From NCBI GenBank assembly GCA_030527645.1, contig JAUNAJ010000004.1, forward strand, positions 1-64,000: 64,000 bases of DNA. The letters are read 5' to 3'. The notes beneath the pieces were generated by a model. That model was not told the DNA's origin. It made no database searches and worked only from the letters and a program-made list of their open reading frames with translations. Source of the stretch: Lachnospiraceae bacterium. GTDB lineage: Bacteria > Bacillota > Clostridia > Lachnospirales > Lachnospiraceae. Position numbers and translations under genes: made by a program. This document shows, piece after piece, positions 53,142-61,706 of this stretch (its first letter is position 1; each line of letters begins with the position of its first letter).

Positions 53142-54539
53142 TCAGAATATAAATTTGTCAGCGAAATATGCATCCAGCTCATCGATTTTCACACGAACCT
53201 GCTCCATGGAATCACGGAAGCGAATGGTCACAGCCTGGTCTGTCTCAGAATCAAAGTCGTAGGTGATGCAGAACGGTGTTCCGATCTCATCCTGACGGCG
53301 GTATCTCTTTCCGATATTGCCGCGGTCATCGTACTCACAGTTGTATTTCTTAGAAAGCTCGGCGAAGATCTTCTCAGCACCCTCGTTCAGTTTTTTGGAG
53401 AGCGGCAGAACGGCGATCTTCACCGGTGCCAGTGCCGGATGGAAGTGCATAACAGTACGCACATCATTTCTCTCAGCATCCAGTACCTCTTCGTCATATG
53501 CAGCGCACAGGAAAGCCAGAACCACGCGGTCTGCACCAAGAGACGGCTCAATAACATAGGGAATATATTTCTCACCCTTGGAATCATCAAAGTAGCTCAT
53601 ATCCTGTCCGGACACGTTCTGATGCTGGGTCAGATCGTAATCGGTACGGTCTGCGATTCCCCACAGCTCACCCCATCCGAAGGGGAACAGATACTCGATA
53701 TCGGTTGTTCCCTTGCTGTAGAAGGAAAGCTCCTCAGGAGAATGATCTCTTACACGCATCTCCTCGTCCTTCATGCCCAGGCTCTTCAGCCAGTTGATAC
53801 AGAAGCTTCTCCAATACTGAAACCACTCCAGATCTGTGTCCGGCTCACAGAAGAATTCCAGCTCCATCTGTTCAAATTCTCTTGTACGGAAGGTAAAGTT
53901 TCCGGGCGTTATCTCGTTGCGGAAGGATTTTCCGATCTGGCCGATTCCAAAGGGAATTTTCTTTCTGGAGGTTCTTGCAACATTCTTAAAGTTTACGAAG
54001 ATACCCTGTGCAGTCTCCGGGCGAAGATATACAGTGTTTTTCGCATCCTCGGTAACACCCTGGAAGGTTTTGAACATCAGGTTGAACTGACGGATATCTG
54101 TAAAATTATGCTTGCCGCAGGTAGGACAGGGAATGTTGTGCTCTTCGATAAAGTTTTTCATATCCTCCTGGCTCAGAGAATCTACGCTTCCGTTGGGAAT
54201 TTCCAGATTGTTCTCCACGCAGAAATCCTCAATGATCTTATCTGCACGAAAACGCTCATGACACTCCTTGCAGTCCATCAGCGGATCAGAGAAACCTCCC
54301 AGATGTCCGGATGCGATCCAGGTCTGAGGATTCATCAGGATTGCACAGTCAACACCCACATTGTACTGATTCTCCATAATGAATTTCTGCCACCATGCCT
54401 TTTTTACATTGTTCTTCAGTTCTACTCCCAGCGGACCGTAATCCCAGGTATTTGCAAGACCTCCGTAGATCTCAGATCCAGGATATACGAATCCTCTGGA
54501 CTTTGCCAGTGCTACGATCTTCTCCATTGACTTTTCCAT
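53142..54539 (-). CDS. glyS: Glycine--tRNA ligase (dimeric type)
   Basis: A 465-residue class II aminoacyl-tRNA synthetase charging tRNA-Gly, of the single-chain alpha2 kind rather than the two-subunit kind. Zinc-like cysteines CKECHERF and CPTCGKH interrupt the catalytic domain, and the C-terminal anticodon-binding domain is complete. The ATG at 54539 follows AAGGAG; the ORF opening at 54617 would add 26 residues of unlikely sequence. No T-box element is visible in the 120 bases upstream. Two tRNA-Gly genes lie 5 kb away. Confidence 0.95.
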   Translation of the reverse strand: MEKSMEKIVALAKSRGFVYPGSEIYGGLANTWDYGPLGVELKNNVKKAWWQKFIMENQYNVGVDCAILMNPQTWIASGHLGGFSDPLMDCKECHERFRADKIIEDFCVENNLEIPNGSVDSLSQEDMKNFIEEHNIPCPTCGKHNFTDIRQFNLMFKTFQGVTEDAKNTVYLRPETAQGIFVNFKNVARTSRKKIPFGIGQIGKSFRNEITPGNFTFRTREFEQMELEFFCEPDTDLEWFQYWRSFCINWLKSLGMKDEEMRVRDHSPEELSFYSKGTTDIEYLFPFGWGELWGIADRTDYDLTQHQNVSGQDMSYFDDSKGEKYIPYVIEPSLGADRVVLAFLCAAYDEEVLDAERNDVRTVMHFHPALAPVKIAVLPLSKKLNEGAEKIFAELSKKYNCEYDDRGNIGKRYRRQDEIGTPFCITYDFDSETDQAVTIRFRDSMEQVRVKIDELDAYFADKFIF

Positions 54540-54577
54540 AATATGGTTCTCCTTGTAAGTTGTAATAATGCCCGTTC

Positions 54578-54618
54578 TGCAGGCATTTCTATGCCGGCTG
54601 CCTTTCATGGCAGCCACT
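54578..54618 (-). promoter_or_regulatory. Two hairpins in the glyS leader
   Basis: On the minus strand GGCTGCC/GGCAGCC with loop ATGAAA and then GGCAT/ATGCC with loop AGAA follow each other between the lipoprotein gene and glyS. No T-run follows; they may be an RNA processing or stability signal. Confidence 0.35.
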
Positions 54619-54659
54619 CTTTATTCACATCTTTCGCATCCTGAAAACAGGAACCGGTG

Positions 54660-55280
54660 TTACTCAAAAATCAGCCAGCCGGCTGCTTCGGTCTTCCGCG
54701 GATAGTACCCGGAGGTTCCGGCATCTCCGTCCCCGAAGACTGCGGTCGTTTCACCGGTGATCACCACCGTCCCGCCCGAGCCGAGAATGGCAGTTTCTGT
54801 CTGTACCAGTGTATGCTCAGACAGACTCAGAATATGATACTCCGGATGTTCTGCCAGAAGAGCGGCAATGTCTACCGCTTCGCCGCCTGCAGCGATCAGC
54901 TGCTCCTCCGGTATCATTCCGGCAGTCTGTGCCTCTTCCAGTGTTCCAAGGAAACAGTCCATGGAATTGAATCCGGTATAATCCTCAAAGGATCCGTAAG
55001 ACAGCTCAGCATAGATCACTCCCTCTTCCTCTGTACAGGAATTCAGCTGTACGTCCGCATCCGTATGTGCCTTGTTGTAGGCCGCGATTCTGTCTTCTGT
55101 ATACGTCTGCAGCTCGCCCGGGGAATAGTCCGGTGCAGGATCCACAAGAATCTGCTTCAGATTTCCCTTTTTGTCCACATAGACAGTAGTAGCCTCCGGC
55201 CGCTCTCCGCCGCAGGCAGAGAGTGACAGAAGACTCGTGATCAGCAGAAGACACACACAGATCTTTCTGCAAAGTTTCAT
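54660..55280 (-). CDS. Putative lipoprotein
   Basis: A 206-residue exported protein. A signal peptide with lipobox LSAC (20-23, Cys23 lipidated) is clear; the mature part (acidic, with ITGETTAVFGDGDAGTSG near the end) matches no family I know. Three bases after purA on the same strand and 120 bases before glyS, so probably in the purBA transcript. Function unknown. Confidence 0.75.
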   Translation of the reverse strand: MKLCRKICVCLLLITSLLSLSACGGERPEATTVYVDKKGNLKQILVDPAPDYSPGELQTYTEDRIAAYNKAHTDADVQLNSCTEEEGVIYAELSYGSFEDYTGFNSMDCFLGTLEEAQTAGMIPEEQLIAAGGEAVDIAALLAEHPEYHILSLSEHTLVQTETAILGSGGTVVITGETTAVFGDGDAGTSGYYPRKTEAAGWLIFE

Positions 55281-55283
55281 ATG

Positions 55284-56564
55284 TTATTTCTCCCGAAAAA
55301 TGATATCGTCCCTTCCGGGTCCGTTGGAAACCATGGTAATCGGGAAGCCGATCTGTTTCTCGATAAATTCCACATAGTTCCGGCAGTTTTCAGGCAGATC
55401 CTCGTACTTTTTAATCCCGCGGATATCCTGCTTCCAGCCCGGAAGAATCTCCAGTACCGGCTTTGCTTTCTCCAGAAGACCGGTTACAGGGAATTCAGTG
55501 GTTACTTCACCGTCGATCTCGTATCCCACGCAGACCGGAATCTCATCCAGATATCCAAGCACATCCAGAACAGTAAAGGCAACGTCGGTAGTACCCTGAA
55601 GTCTGCAGCCGTATTTGGAAGCAACACAGTCATACCAGCCCATTCTTCTTGGACGGCCGGTGGTAGCTCCGAACTCTCCTCCGTCACCGCCTCTGCGCCT
55701 CAGTTCATCCGCCTCATCCCCGAAAATTTCGGACACAAAGGCGCCTGCTCCTACTGCACTGGAATATGCCTTGGAAACCGTTACGACCTGCTTGATCTCA
55801 TAAGGAGGAAGGCCTGCTCCTACCGCTCCGTATCCTGCCAGTGTAGAGGAGGAGGTCACCATCGGGTAGATTCCGTGATCCGGATCCTTCAGGGTTCCCA
55901 GCTGTCCTTCCAGAAGGATCTCTTTTCCCTCCTTCAGTGCATTCCAAAGGAAATTGGATACATCGCATACAAACGGAGCGATCATCTCCTTCCACTTCAT
56001 CAGCTCATCAAACAGCTCGTCAGGATTCAGCAGCGGCTTGTGATACAGGTGCTCAAGAAGAATATTTTTGGTCTCACAGACACGAACCAGCTTTTCCTTC
56101 AGTGCATTTTCATCGAACAGCTCATTTACCTGAAAACCGATTTTTGCATATTTATCAGAATAGAATGGTGCGATACCGGACTTTGTTGAACCGAAGGAAC
56201 GTCCTCCCAGTCTCTCCTCCTCATACTGATCGAACAGGATATGATAGGGCATAACCATCTGTGCTCTGTCAGAAACAAGGATCTTCGGCATGGGAACACC
56301 TTTTTCCACAATGGAATGAATTTCCTCAGACAGAATCGGGATATTCAGTGCAACACCGTTTCCGATCACGCTTGTTGTATGGCTGTAAAACACGCCCGAG
56401 GGAAGGGTATGCAATGCGAATTTACCGTAATTGTTGACAATCGTATGCCCGGCATTCGCACCGCCCTGAAAACGCACAATAATATCCGCATGCTCCGACA
56501 TCATATCGGTAATCTTACCTTTTCCTTCGTCTCCCCAGTTTGCACCGACAACTGCTTTTACCAT
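55284..56564 (-). CDS. purA: Adenylosuccinate synthetase
   Basis: A 426-residue enzyme joining IMP and aspartate with GTP, the first step from IMP to AMP. The P-loop GANWGDEGKGKI is at 6-17, the catalytic HTIVNNYGKFALHT region follows, and TTGRPRRMGWYD lies in the C-terminal half. 32 bases after purB, the next enzyme of the pathway. Confidence 0.97.
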   Translation of the reverse strand: MVKAVVGANWGDEGKGKITDMMSEHADIIVRFQGGANAGHTIVNNYGKFALHTLPSGVFYSHTTSVIGNGVALNIPILSEEIHSIVEKGVPMPKILVSDRAQMVMPYHILFDQYEEERLGGRSFGSTKSGIAPFYSDKYAKIGFQVNELFDENALKEKLVRVCETKNILLEHLYHKPLLNPDELFDELMKWKEMIAPFVCDVSNFLWNALKEGKEILLEGQLGTLKDPDHGIYPMVTSSSTLAGYGAVGAGLPPYEIKQVVTVSKAYSSAVGAGAFVSEIFGDEADELRRRGGDGGEFGATTGRPRRMGWYDCVASKYGCRLQGTTDVAFTVLDVLGYLDEIPVCVGYEIDGEVTTEFPVTGLLEKAKPVLEILPGWKQDIRGIKKYEDLPENCRNYVEFIEKQIGFPITMVSNGPGRDDIIFREK

Positions 56565-56596
56565 TCTAGTATCCTCCTGAATCCTTAATTTAACTA

Positions 56597-58033
56597 TTAT
56601 ACATTAATCTCTGCAGTCATTCCCAGCAGATCCTTATGCTCCTCCAGAAGAGGACGGATCACATTGTTCAGATATGCATCCACCTGAACCTGAGAACGGC
56701 CTGTATATCTGGACGGATCCATGGTCTTCTTCAGATCCTCCAGCGTCAGATTAAAGGCCGGATCTGCAGCAATACGCTCCAGAAGGTCGTTATCCTTACC
56801 CTCTACCTTCACAGTTTTTCCTGCCTCCATAGAAAGGGTGCGGATCTTTTCATGCAGCTCCTGACGGTCGCCGCCGGCTTTAACTGCATCCATCATAATA
56901 TTTTCCGTTGCCATAAAGGGCAGCTCAGACATCAGTCGTTTCTCGATTACTTTCGGATAAACCACAAGGCCGTCCACAACATTCAGAGTCAGATCCAGAA
57001 TTCCGTCAATTGCCAGGAAGCCTTCCGGTACTGAAAGTCTCTTGTTTGCTGAATCATCCAGGGTTCTCTCAAACCACTGGGTTGCGGATGTGATGGCAGG
57101 ATTCAATGCATCGATCATCACATAGCGGGACAGTGAAGCAATTCGTTCACTTCTCATGGGATTTCTCTTATATGCCATTGCAGAGGATCCGATCTGGCTC
57201 TTCTCGAAAGGCTCCTCCACCTCTTTCAGATGCTGAAGAAGACGGATATCATTGGAGAATTTATGAGCACTTGCAGCGATGCCTGCCAGAACGTTCAGAA
57301 CACGGGTATCCACCTTTCTGGAGTAGGTCTGTCCGGATACAGGATAGCAGGCCTTGAATCCCATCTTCTCAGCGATCATGGGATCGATCTTGTCGATGGT
57401 CTCCTGATCTCCCTCAAACAGTTCCAGGAAAGATGCCTGTGTGCCGGTGGTTCCCTTTGATCCGAGAAGCTTCAGGGTACTCTGCACATACTCCAGATCC
57501 TCCAGATCCATAGCAAATTCCTGCAGCCACAGGGTGGCTCTCTTGCCGACGGTCGTAGGCTGTGCAGGCTGGAAATGGGTAAATGCCAGTGTAGGCTGCG
57601 CCTTCTGCTCATCTGCAAATTTTGCAAGCTCGGCGATTACATTCACCAGTTTTTTCTTAACCAGCTTCAATGCCTCGTTCATCACGATGATATCTGTATT
57701 ATCACCAACGTAGCAGGAGGTTGCACCCAGATGGATGATTCCCTTTGCCTTGGGGCAGAGCTGACCGTAGGCATATACGTGAGACATTACATCATGACGT
57801 ACTTCCTTTTCCCTTGCCCGGGCCACATCATAGTTAATGTCTGTGATATGCGCCTTCATCTCGTCAATCTGTTCCTGTGTAATATTAAGACCCAGCTCTT
57901 TCTCCGTTTCGGCAAGGGCGATCCACAGTCTTCTCCAGGTAGAGAATTTCATATCCTGAGAGAAAATATACTGCATTTCCTTACTTGCATAACGTTCGGA
58001 AAGAGGGCTGCTGTAGCGATCTGTAGTACTCAT
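56597..58033 (-). CDS. purB: Adenylosuccinate lyase
   Basis: A 478-residue fumarase/aspartase-superfamily enzyme acting at two steps of purine synthesis: SAICAR to AICAR and adenylosuccinate to AMP. The signature loop SSAMAYKRNP is present, as are GATSCYVGDN and the TFQPAQPTTVGKR-like segment (THFQPAQPTTVG). Length is normal for the longer type. First gene of purB-purA, with its own promoter. Confidence 0.96.
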   Translation of the reverse strand: MSTTDRYSSPLSERYASKEMQYIFSQDMKFSTWRRLWIALAETEKELGLNITQEQIDEMKAHITDINYDVARAREKEVRHDVMSHVYAYGQLCPKAKGIIHLGATSCYVGDNTDIIVMNEALKLVKKKLVNVIAELAKFADEQKAQPTLAFTHFQPAQPTTVGKRATLWLQEFAMDLEDLEYVQSTLKLLGSKGTTGTQASFLELFEGDQETIDKIDPMIAEKMGFKACYPVSGQTYSRKVDTRVLNVLAGIAASAHKFSNDIRLLQHLKEVEEPFEKSQIGSSAMAYKRNPMRSERIASLSRYVMIDALNPAITSATQWFERTLDDSANKRLSVPEGFLAIDGILDLTLNVVDGLVVYPKVIEKRLMSELPFMATENIMMDAVKAGGDRQELHEKIRTLSMEAGKTVKVEGKDNDLLERIAADPAFNLTLEDLKKTMDPSRYTGRSQVQVDAYLNNVIRPLLEEHKDLLGMTAEINV

Positions 58034-58087
58034 ACATTCATCTCCTTTCGATTCCGCCCATAAATCATGGCATAACCTAACTATTTT

Positions 58088-58117
58088 ATACTATCATAGC
58101 GGTTTCCTGACTGTCAA
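58088..58117 (-). promoter_or_regulatory. Promoter of purB-purA
   Basis: On the minus strand TTGACA (58112-58117) and TAGTAT (58088-58093), spacer 18 bases. An ACATTGT/ACAATGT inverted repeat lies just upstream. Confidence 0.65.
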
Positions 58118-58123
58118 TGAACT

Positions 58124-58139
58124 ACATTGTGTACAATGT
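58124..58139. promoter_or_regulatory. Inverted repeat upstream of the purB promoter
   Basis: ACATTGT-GT-ACAATGT, 7-base arms with 2-base centre, seven bases before the -35 box. Suits an operator or activator site; no regulator known. Confidence 0.4.
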
Positions 58140-58155
58140 TACAGTAATCAATGAC

Positions 58156-58167
58156 GTTACAGTTCAC
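58156..58167 (+). repeat. Copy of intergenic motif GTTACAGTTCAC
   Basis: Third exact copy. A related GTTACAGTAATCAATGAC (58139-58156) precedes it, so the region looks like two diverged tandem units (each ending CAATGAC). Confidence 0.55.
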
Positions 58168-58186
58168 CAATGACAAAGACAGCCTC

Positions 58187-58726
58187 TTAATCCAGAAGCT
58201 GTCTGTAGTCCTCCTCCATAAAGCGGTGATAGATCGTGTGTCCCATCTCCTCCTTTATGCAGTAATAATATTCATCCGGTTCTTTTCCCGGAAAATACAT
58301 GACATAATCAAAGTCAGTCCCCTCCGGCATCTCCTCCAGCACATAGCTGTCAGAAAATTTCTCAAACACCTGACGAAGCATCGTTCTGTCCGGTGCATGA
58401 TGAGCGGCAAACAATTCGATCATCGCCTTCAGAAATGCCGGTTCCGGCAGCTGCTCATGACAGAACACCACCGTCTCCGGCGGCACGCAGATTTCCAGAC
58501 GGCCTGCATGAGTGCGGAAGGACGCCTCCCCCGGAAGTCCGCTGAAAAGGTCAGCACTTTGAAGCAGCTCTGCCATTTCCTCAGCAGTTTCAGCATTTGC
58601 ATGAAGCAGCTCATTCAGAGAAGACACCGGATAATACAGGCGCATGGTTTCTCTTGCAAAGCCCAGCTTCAGCTGTGCCTCCTTTACCTGGTCCAGAATA
58701 TTTTTGATCAGACGATCTGTATTCAT
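58187..58726 (-). CDS. Conserved hypothetical protein (possibly DUF3877)
   Basis: A 179-residue soluble protein without signal peptide or known catalytic motif. Mostly helical, acidic, with a conserved-looking C-terminal stretch (DFDYVMYFPGKEPDEYYYCI). From memory it resembles the Lachnospiraceae family DUF3877; unverified. Its ATG overlaps the end of the membrane protein gene (ATGA at 58723-58726), so the two are coupled. Confidence 0.6.
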   Translation of the reverse strand: MNTDRLIKNILDQVKEAQLKLGFARETMRLYYPVSSLNELLHANAETAEEMAELLQSADLFSGLPGEASFRTHAGRLEICVPPETVVFCHEQLPEPAFLKAMIELFAAHHAPDRTMLRQVFEKFSDSYVLEEMPEGTDFDYVMYFPGKEPDEYYYCIKEEMGHTIYHRFMEEDYRQLLD

Positions 58727-59382
58727 AACTTTTTTCCTTTCAGTTTCTCATCCTTTTCCTTTGGTGTGGTAAAATTCTGAACAACCATTCCCAGAATTGC
58801 CAGCAGGACAATGATCCCGATCCATACTTCACGAGTTTCCGGAGTAAACTGCAGTCCGGTGTTCAGACTTGTTATACACATCACGACCCAGTAGGCACCT
58901 GCCGCTGCTGTAACAAAAATAATTGCAAATCTCAACAGCTTTACTGCCGCAAAACCAAGCGCACAAGCCAGCAGAACCGCCAGCAATACCGGGAGCCGCT
59001 CTGCAAGTGCCGGTCCGAAGGAGCCGGGAAGATTCAGCGTACTCGTCTGCTGGATCACCGGAAGCTGCTGGATCACACCAGCTGCCAGAACTGCTGCGAA
59101 AATAAAAATACCCACCTTTGCGATCACAAAAGAGAAAAGCATCAGAATTACTCCGCAGACCAGTCCAATCACCGGAGGAGCATAGGGGTGATCTGCAATC
59201 AATCTCGAAGAGACCAGATACCCGCCTCCCATTCCAACGCAAAACAGGAATGCTGCAACCCAGGACTGAATATACCGATATCCGGAAAAGCACAAACCCA
59301 GTCCAAGGGGAATGCCCAAGACCATCAGATAAAACTGGTAGGTCGTAATAAGCTCAATTATCCTGTTAATAAAATATCCCAT
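58723..59382 (-). CDS. Integral membrane protein (DUF4203/TMEM198-like)
   Basis: A 219-residue protein with about seven hydrophobic segments and glycine-rich turns (CFSGYRYIQSWVAAFLFCVG); the overall layout fits the DUF4203 (TMEM198) group, whose function in bacteria is unknown. The ATG at 59382 is chosen because AAAGGAG lies 9 bases upstream; the longer ORF to 59502 would run through the tRNA-Gly gene. The C-terminus is Lys-rich (KEKDEKLKGKKL). Confidence 0.7.
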   Translation of the reverse strand: MGYFINRIIELITTYQFYLMVLGIPLGLGLCFSGYRYIQSWVAAFLFCVGMGGGYLVSSRLIADHPYAPPVIGLVCGVILMLFSFVIAKVGIFIFAAVLAAGVIQQLPVIQQTSTLNLPGSFGPALAERLPVLLAVLLACALGFAAVKLLRFAIIFVTAAAGAYWVVMCITSLNTGLQFTPETREVWIGIIVLLAILGMVVQNFTTPKEKDEKLKGKKL

Positions 59383-59409
59383 AGACAATACTCCTTTCCC
59401 CTGATAAAG

Positions 59410-59441
59410 AAAAAGCTCGGAATTTCCAGGAAACTCCGAGC
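59410..59441 (-). terminator. Terminator after tRNA-Gly(GCC)
   Basis: GCTCGGA and TCCGAGC pair, with further partial pairing inward, followed by five T on the minus strand, directly after the tRNA. Confidence 0.85.
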
Positions 59442-59447
59442 AATTAA

Positions 59448-59519
59448 AGCGCGAGACGGGATTCGAACCCGCGACCCCAACCTTGGCAAGGTTGTACTCC
59501 ACCCCTGAGCCACTCGCGC
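59448..59519 (-). tRNA. tRNA-Gly (anticodon GCC)
   Basis: Acceptor stem GCGCGAG/CTCGCGC with discriminator T, anticodon stem CAACC/GGTTG with loop TTGCCAA (anticodon GCC), T arm GGTTCGAATCC. No CCA is encoded. Confidence 0.94.
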
Positions 59520-59551
59520 ATATTCATATGGATGAAACAAGTTGTTTCAAA

Positions 59552-59622
59552 AGCAGGTGATGGGAATCGAACCCACGTATCCAGCTTGGAAGGCTGGTGT
59601 TCTACCATTGAACTACACCTGC
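59552..59622 (-). tRNA. tRNA-Gly (anticodon TCC)
   Basis: Acceptor stem GCAGGTG/CACCTGC with discriminator T, anticodon stem CCAGC/GCTGG with loop CTTCCAA (anticodon TCC), T arm GGTTCGATTCC. 32 bases upstream of the GCC gene; both share one promoter. Confidence 0.94.
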
Positions 59623-59650
59623 GTGTATCTGTTGTCCGTCAACAAAAGTT

Positions 59651-59679
59651 ACTATACTACTCTTGTTTCCGGATGTCAA
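59651..59679 (-). promoter_or_regulatory. Promoter of the two tRNA-Gly genes
   Basis: On the minus strand TTGACA (59674-59679) and TATAGT (59651-59656) with a 17-base spacer, ending about 30 bases before tRNA-Gly(TCC). Confidence 0.88.
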
Positions 59680-59697
59680 CAGATTTTTTTATTTTTT

Positions 59698-60132
59698 TTA
59701 AATAACGTAGTTATCGGCTGCTGCCGCAGACCAGTTCTTGAAATCCTCCAGTGTATACTTATCCACTACAGATGTAATGGCTGTGTCCAGCTCCTTCCAG
59801 AACCGCAGTGTGACACAGTTCTGCTCCCGGTTGCAGGGTGCTGCATTGGGATCCAGACATTCCACCGGCACAAGGCTGCCCTCTGTCTGGCGGAGAATAT
59901 CTCCAACGGTATAATCCGCCGGATTTCTGGTCAGGCGATAGCCGCCCTGCGGTCCCCGCACACTGCTCAGATAACCGGCATGCACCAGCGTAGATATGAT
60001 CTGTTCCAGATATTTTACCGAAATTTCCTGCCTCGCAGCGATATCCTTCACAGGAACCGGCGAACCGGTTCCGTGAATGCTGATATCGATCATCAGGCGC
60101 AGTGCATATCTTCCTTTTGTAGAAATTTTCAT
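59698..60132 (-). CDS. Rrf2-family transcriptional regulator (IscR/CymR-like)
   Basis: A 144-residue winged-helix regulator. MKISTKGRYALRLM is the family N-terminus, the recognition helix lies near 28-50, and RGPQGGYRLTRN is the wing. Cys92, Cys100 and Cys106 (spacing 8 and 6) recall the three iron-sulfur ligands of IscR (spacing 6 and 6), so an iron-sulfur cluster is likely. Downstream of cysK and metY on the same strand, which points to control of sulfur or cysteine metabolism as in CymR. Confidence 0.88.
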   Translation of the reverse strand: MKISTKGRYALRLMIDISIHGTGSPVPVKDIAARQEISVKYLEQIISTLVHAGYLSSVRGPQGGYRLTRNPADYTVGDILRQTEGSLVPVECLDPNAAPCNREQNCVTLRFWKELDTAITSVVDKYTLEDFKNWSAAAADNYVI

Positions 60133-60159
60133 TGTACCCTCCTGCTGTACTAGTCTGAT

Positions 60160-60176
60160 GAGTTACCCAGTAACTC
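60160..60176. promoter_or_regulatory. Palindrome upstream of the Rrf2 gene
   Basis: GAGTTAC-CCA-GTAACTC, 7-base arms, 28 bases before the rrf2 start. Fits an autoregulatory operator, or a processing hairpin in the metY-rrf2 transcript. Confidence 0.4.
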
Positions 60177-60286
60177 TGATCGCTTCTCTCCGTCGGATCA
60201 ACTCCCGCTGCGGCAGGTGTAAGAATCACAGGCTCAGAGTAACCAGGATGGCTCACAGCAGACAGGATTTTCCGCTGCAGCCGGAA

Positions 60287-61591
60287 TTATGCCAGAGTCT
60301 TGAATGCCTCATCCAGATCCTGAATAATATCGTCAATATTCTCCGTTCCGATAGAAAGACGAATGGTATTCTCTTTGATTCCCTGATCCTCCAGTTCCTC
60401 TTTTGTAGACTGGCTGTGTGTCGTTGTTGCAGGATGGATGACCAGTGATTTTACATCCGCTACATTTGCCAGAAGAGAGAACAGTTCCAGATTGTCGATA
60501 AATTTATGTGCTTCCGCTACACCGCCCTTAATATTAAAGGTGAAGATGCTTCCTCCTCCGTTGGGGAAATATTTCTGATACAGCTCATGATCCGGATGGC
60601 TTTCCAGTGACGGATGATTTACGCTCTCTACCAGCGGATGGTTTGCAAGGTACTCTACCACCTTCTTTGTATTCTCATTGTGACGTTCGATCCTCAGAGA
60701 AAGAGTCTCAGTTCCCTGAAGCAGAATGAATGCGTTGAATGGAGAAAGGGTGGCACCTGTATCACGAAGCAGGATCGCACGGATATAGGTAACAAAGGCT
60801 GCCGGACCTGCTGCCTCTGTGAATCTTACACCATGGTAGCTTGGATTCGGCTCAGAGATCCACGGATATTTTCCGCTTGCCGCCCAGTCAAAGGTTCCTC
60901 CCTCAACGATCACACCGCCCAGAGAGGTTCCGTGACCGCCGATGAATTTTGTTGCGGAATGAACAACGATATCAGCACCGTGCTCGATAGGACGGAACAG
61001 ATACGGTGTTCCGAATGTATTGTCCACAACCACAGGAAGACCGTGTTTATGAGCGATTGCAGCGATTGCATCGATATCCGGAATGTCACTGTTGGGGTTT
61101 CCCAGAGTCTCCAGATAAATTGCTTTTGTATTCTCCTGAATGGCATCCTCTACCTCTTTCAGGTTGTGTGCATCCACGAAGGTAGCTGTAATTCCGTACA
61201 GGGGAAGTGTGTGACCCAGCAGATTGGAGGTTCCGCCATAGATGGTCTTCTGTGCCACGATATGCTCGCCAGCCTTTGCCAGAGTCTGGAGCGTATAGGT
61301 AACGGCGGCTGCACCGGACGCTACCGCCAGACCTGCAGATCCGCCTTCCAGAGCTGCGATTCTGTCCTCAAACACACCCTGTGTGGAGTTGGTCAGACGT
61401 CCATAGATGTTGCCTGCATCGGCCAGACCGAATCTTGCAGCCGCATGTGCAGAATCTCTGAACACATAGGAAGTAGTCTGGTAGATCGGAACCGCTCTTG
61501 CATCGGTAGCCGGATCCGGATTCTCCTGTCCTACATGAAGCTGCAGTGTCTCAAATTTAAACTTTCTGTCTTTTCTCTCAATTTTAGCCAT
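60287..61591 (-). CDS. metY: O-acetylhomoserine sulfhydrylase (MetY type)
   Basis: A 434-residue PLP enzyme of the Cys/Met metabolism family that makes homocysteine from O-acetylhomoserine and sulfide; some also act on O-acetylserine. The PLP lysine is Lys215 in HSATKFIGGHG, YGRLTNST and ASGAAAVTYT are typical, and the length exceeds that of cystathionine synthases, supporting MetY. GAGGAG precedes the ATG. Two small hairpins separate it from cysK upstream. Confidence 0.92.
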   Translation of the reverse strand: MAKIERKDRKFKFETLQLHVGQENPDPATDARAVPIYQTTSYVFRDSAHAAARFGLADAGNIYGRLTNSTQGVFEDRIAALEGGSAGLAVASGAAAVTYTLQTLAKAGEHIVAQKTIYGGTSNLLGHTLPLYGITATFVDAHNLKEVEDAIQENTKAIYLETLGNPNSDIPDIDAIAAIAHKHGLPVVVDNTFGTPYLFRPIEHGADIVVHSATKFIGGHGTSLGGVIVEGGTFDWAASGKYPWISEPNPSYHGVRFTEAAGPAAFVTYIRAILLRDTGATLSPFNAFILLQGTETLSLRIERHNENTKKVVEYLANHPLVESVNHPSLESHPDHELYQKYFPNGGGSIFTFNIKGGVAEAHKFIDNLELFSLLANVADVKSLVIHPATTTHSQSTKEELEDQGIKENTIRLSIGTENIDDIIQDLDEAFKTLA

Positions 61592-61654
61592 TGTTCTATG
61601 CTCCTCATTTTACTGTTTTCCTGTATGATTATCAAGATATTAATAGACTTTTCG

Positions 61655-61706
61655 GATGAACCTTTCTTCATCCATGCTGCAAGTTCACGGGGTGAACTAT
61701 CACACA
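61655..61706 (-). other. Two hairpins between cysK and metY
   Basis: On the minus strand AGTTCAC/GTGAACT with loop CCC, then GGATGAA/TTCATCC with loop GAAAGG. No T-runs, so transcription may continue; they may set relative mRNA stability of the two genes. Confidence 0.45.

Noticed and set aside
54540-54659. Glycine T-box or glycine riboswitch before glyS
   Set aside because: Only 120 bases are available and none of the T-box or glycine aptamer core motifs is seen; only two small hairpins.
59382-59502. N-terminal extension of the DUF4203-like protein
   Set aside because: It would translate through the tRNA-Gly(GCC) gene; the ATG at 59382 has a proper ribosome site.
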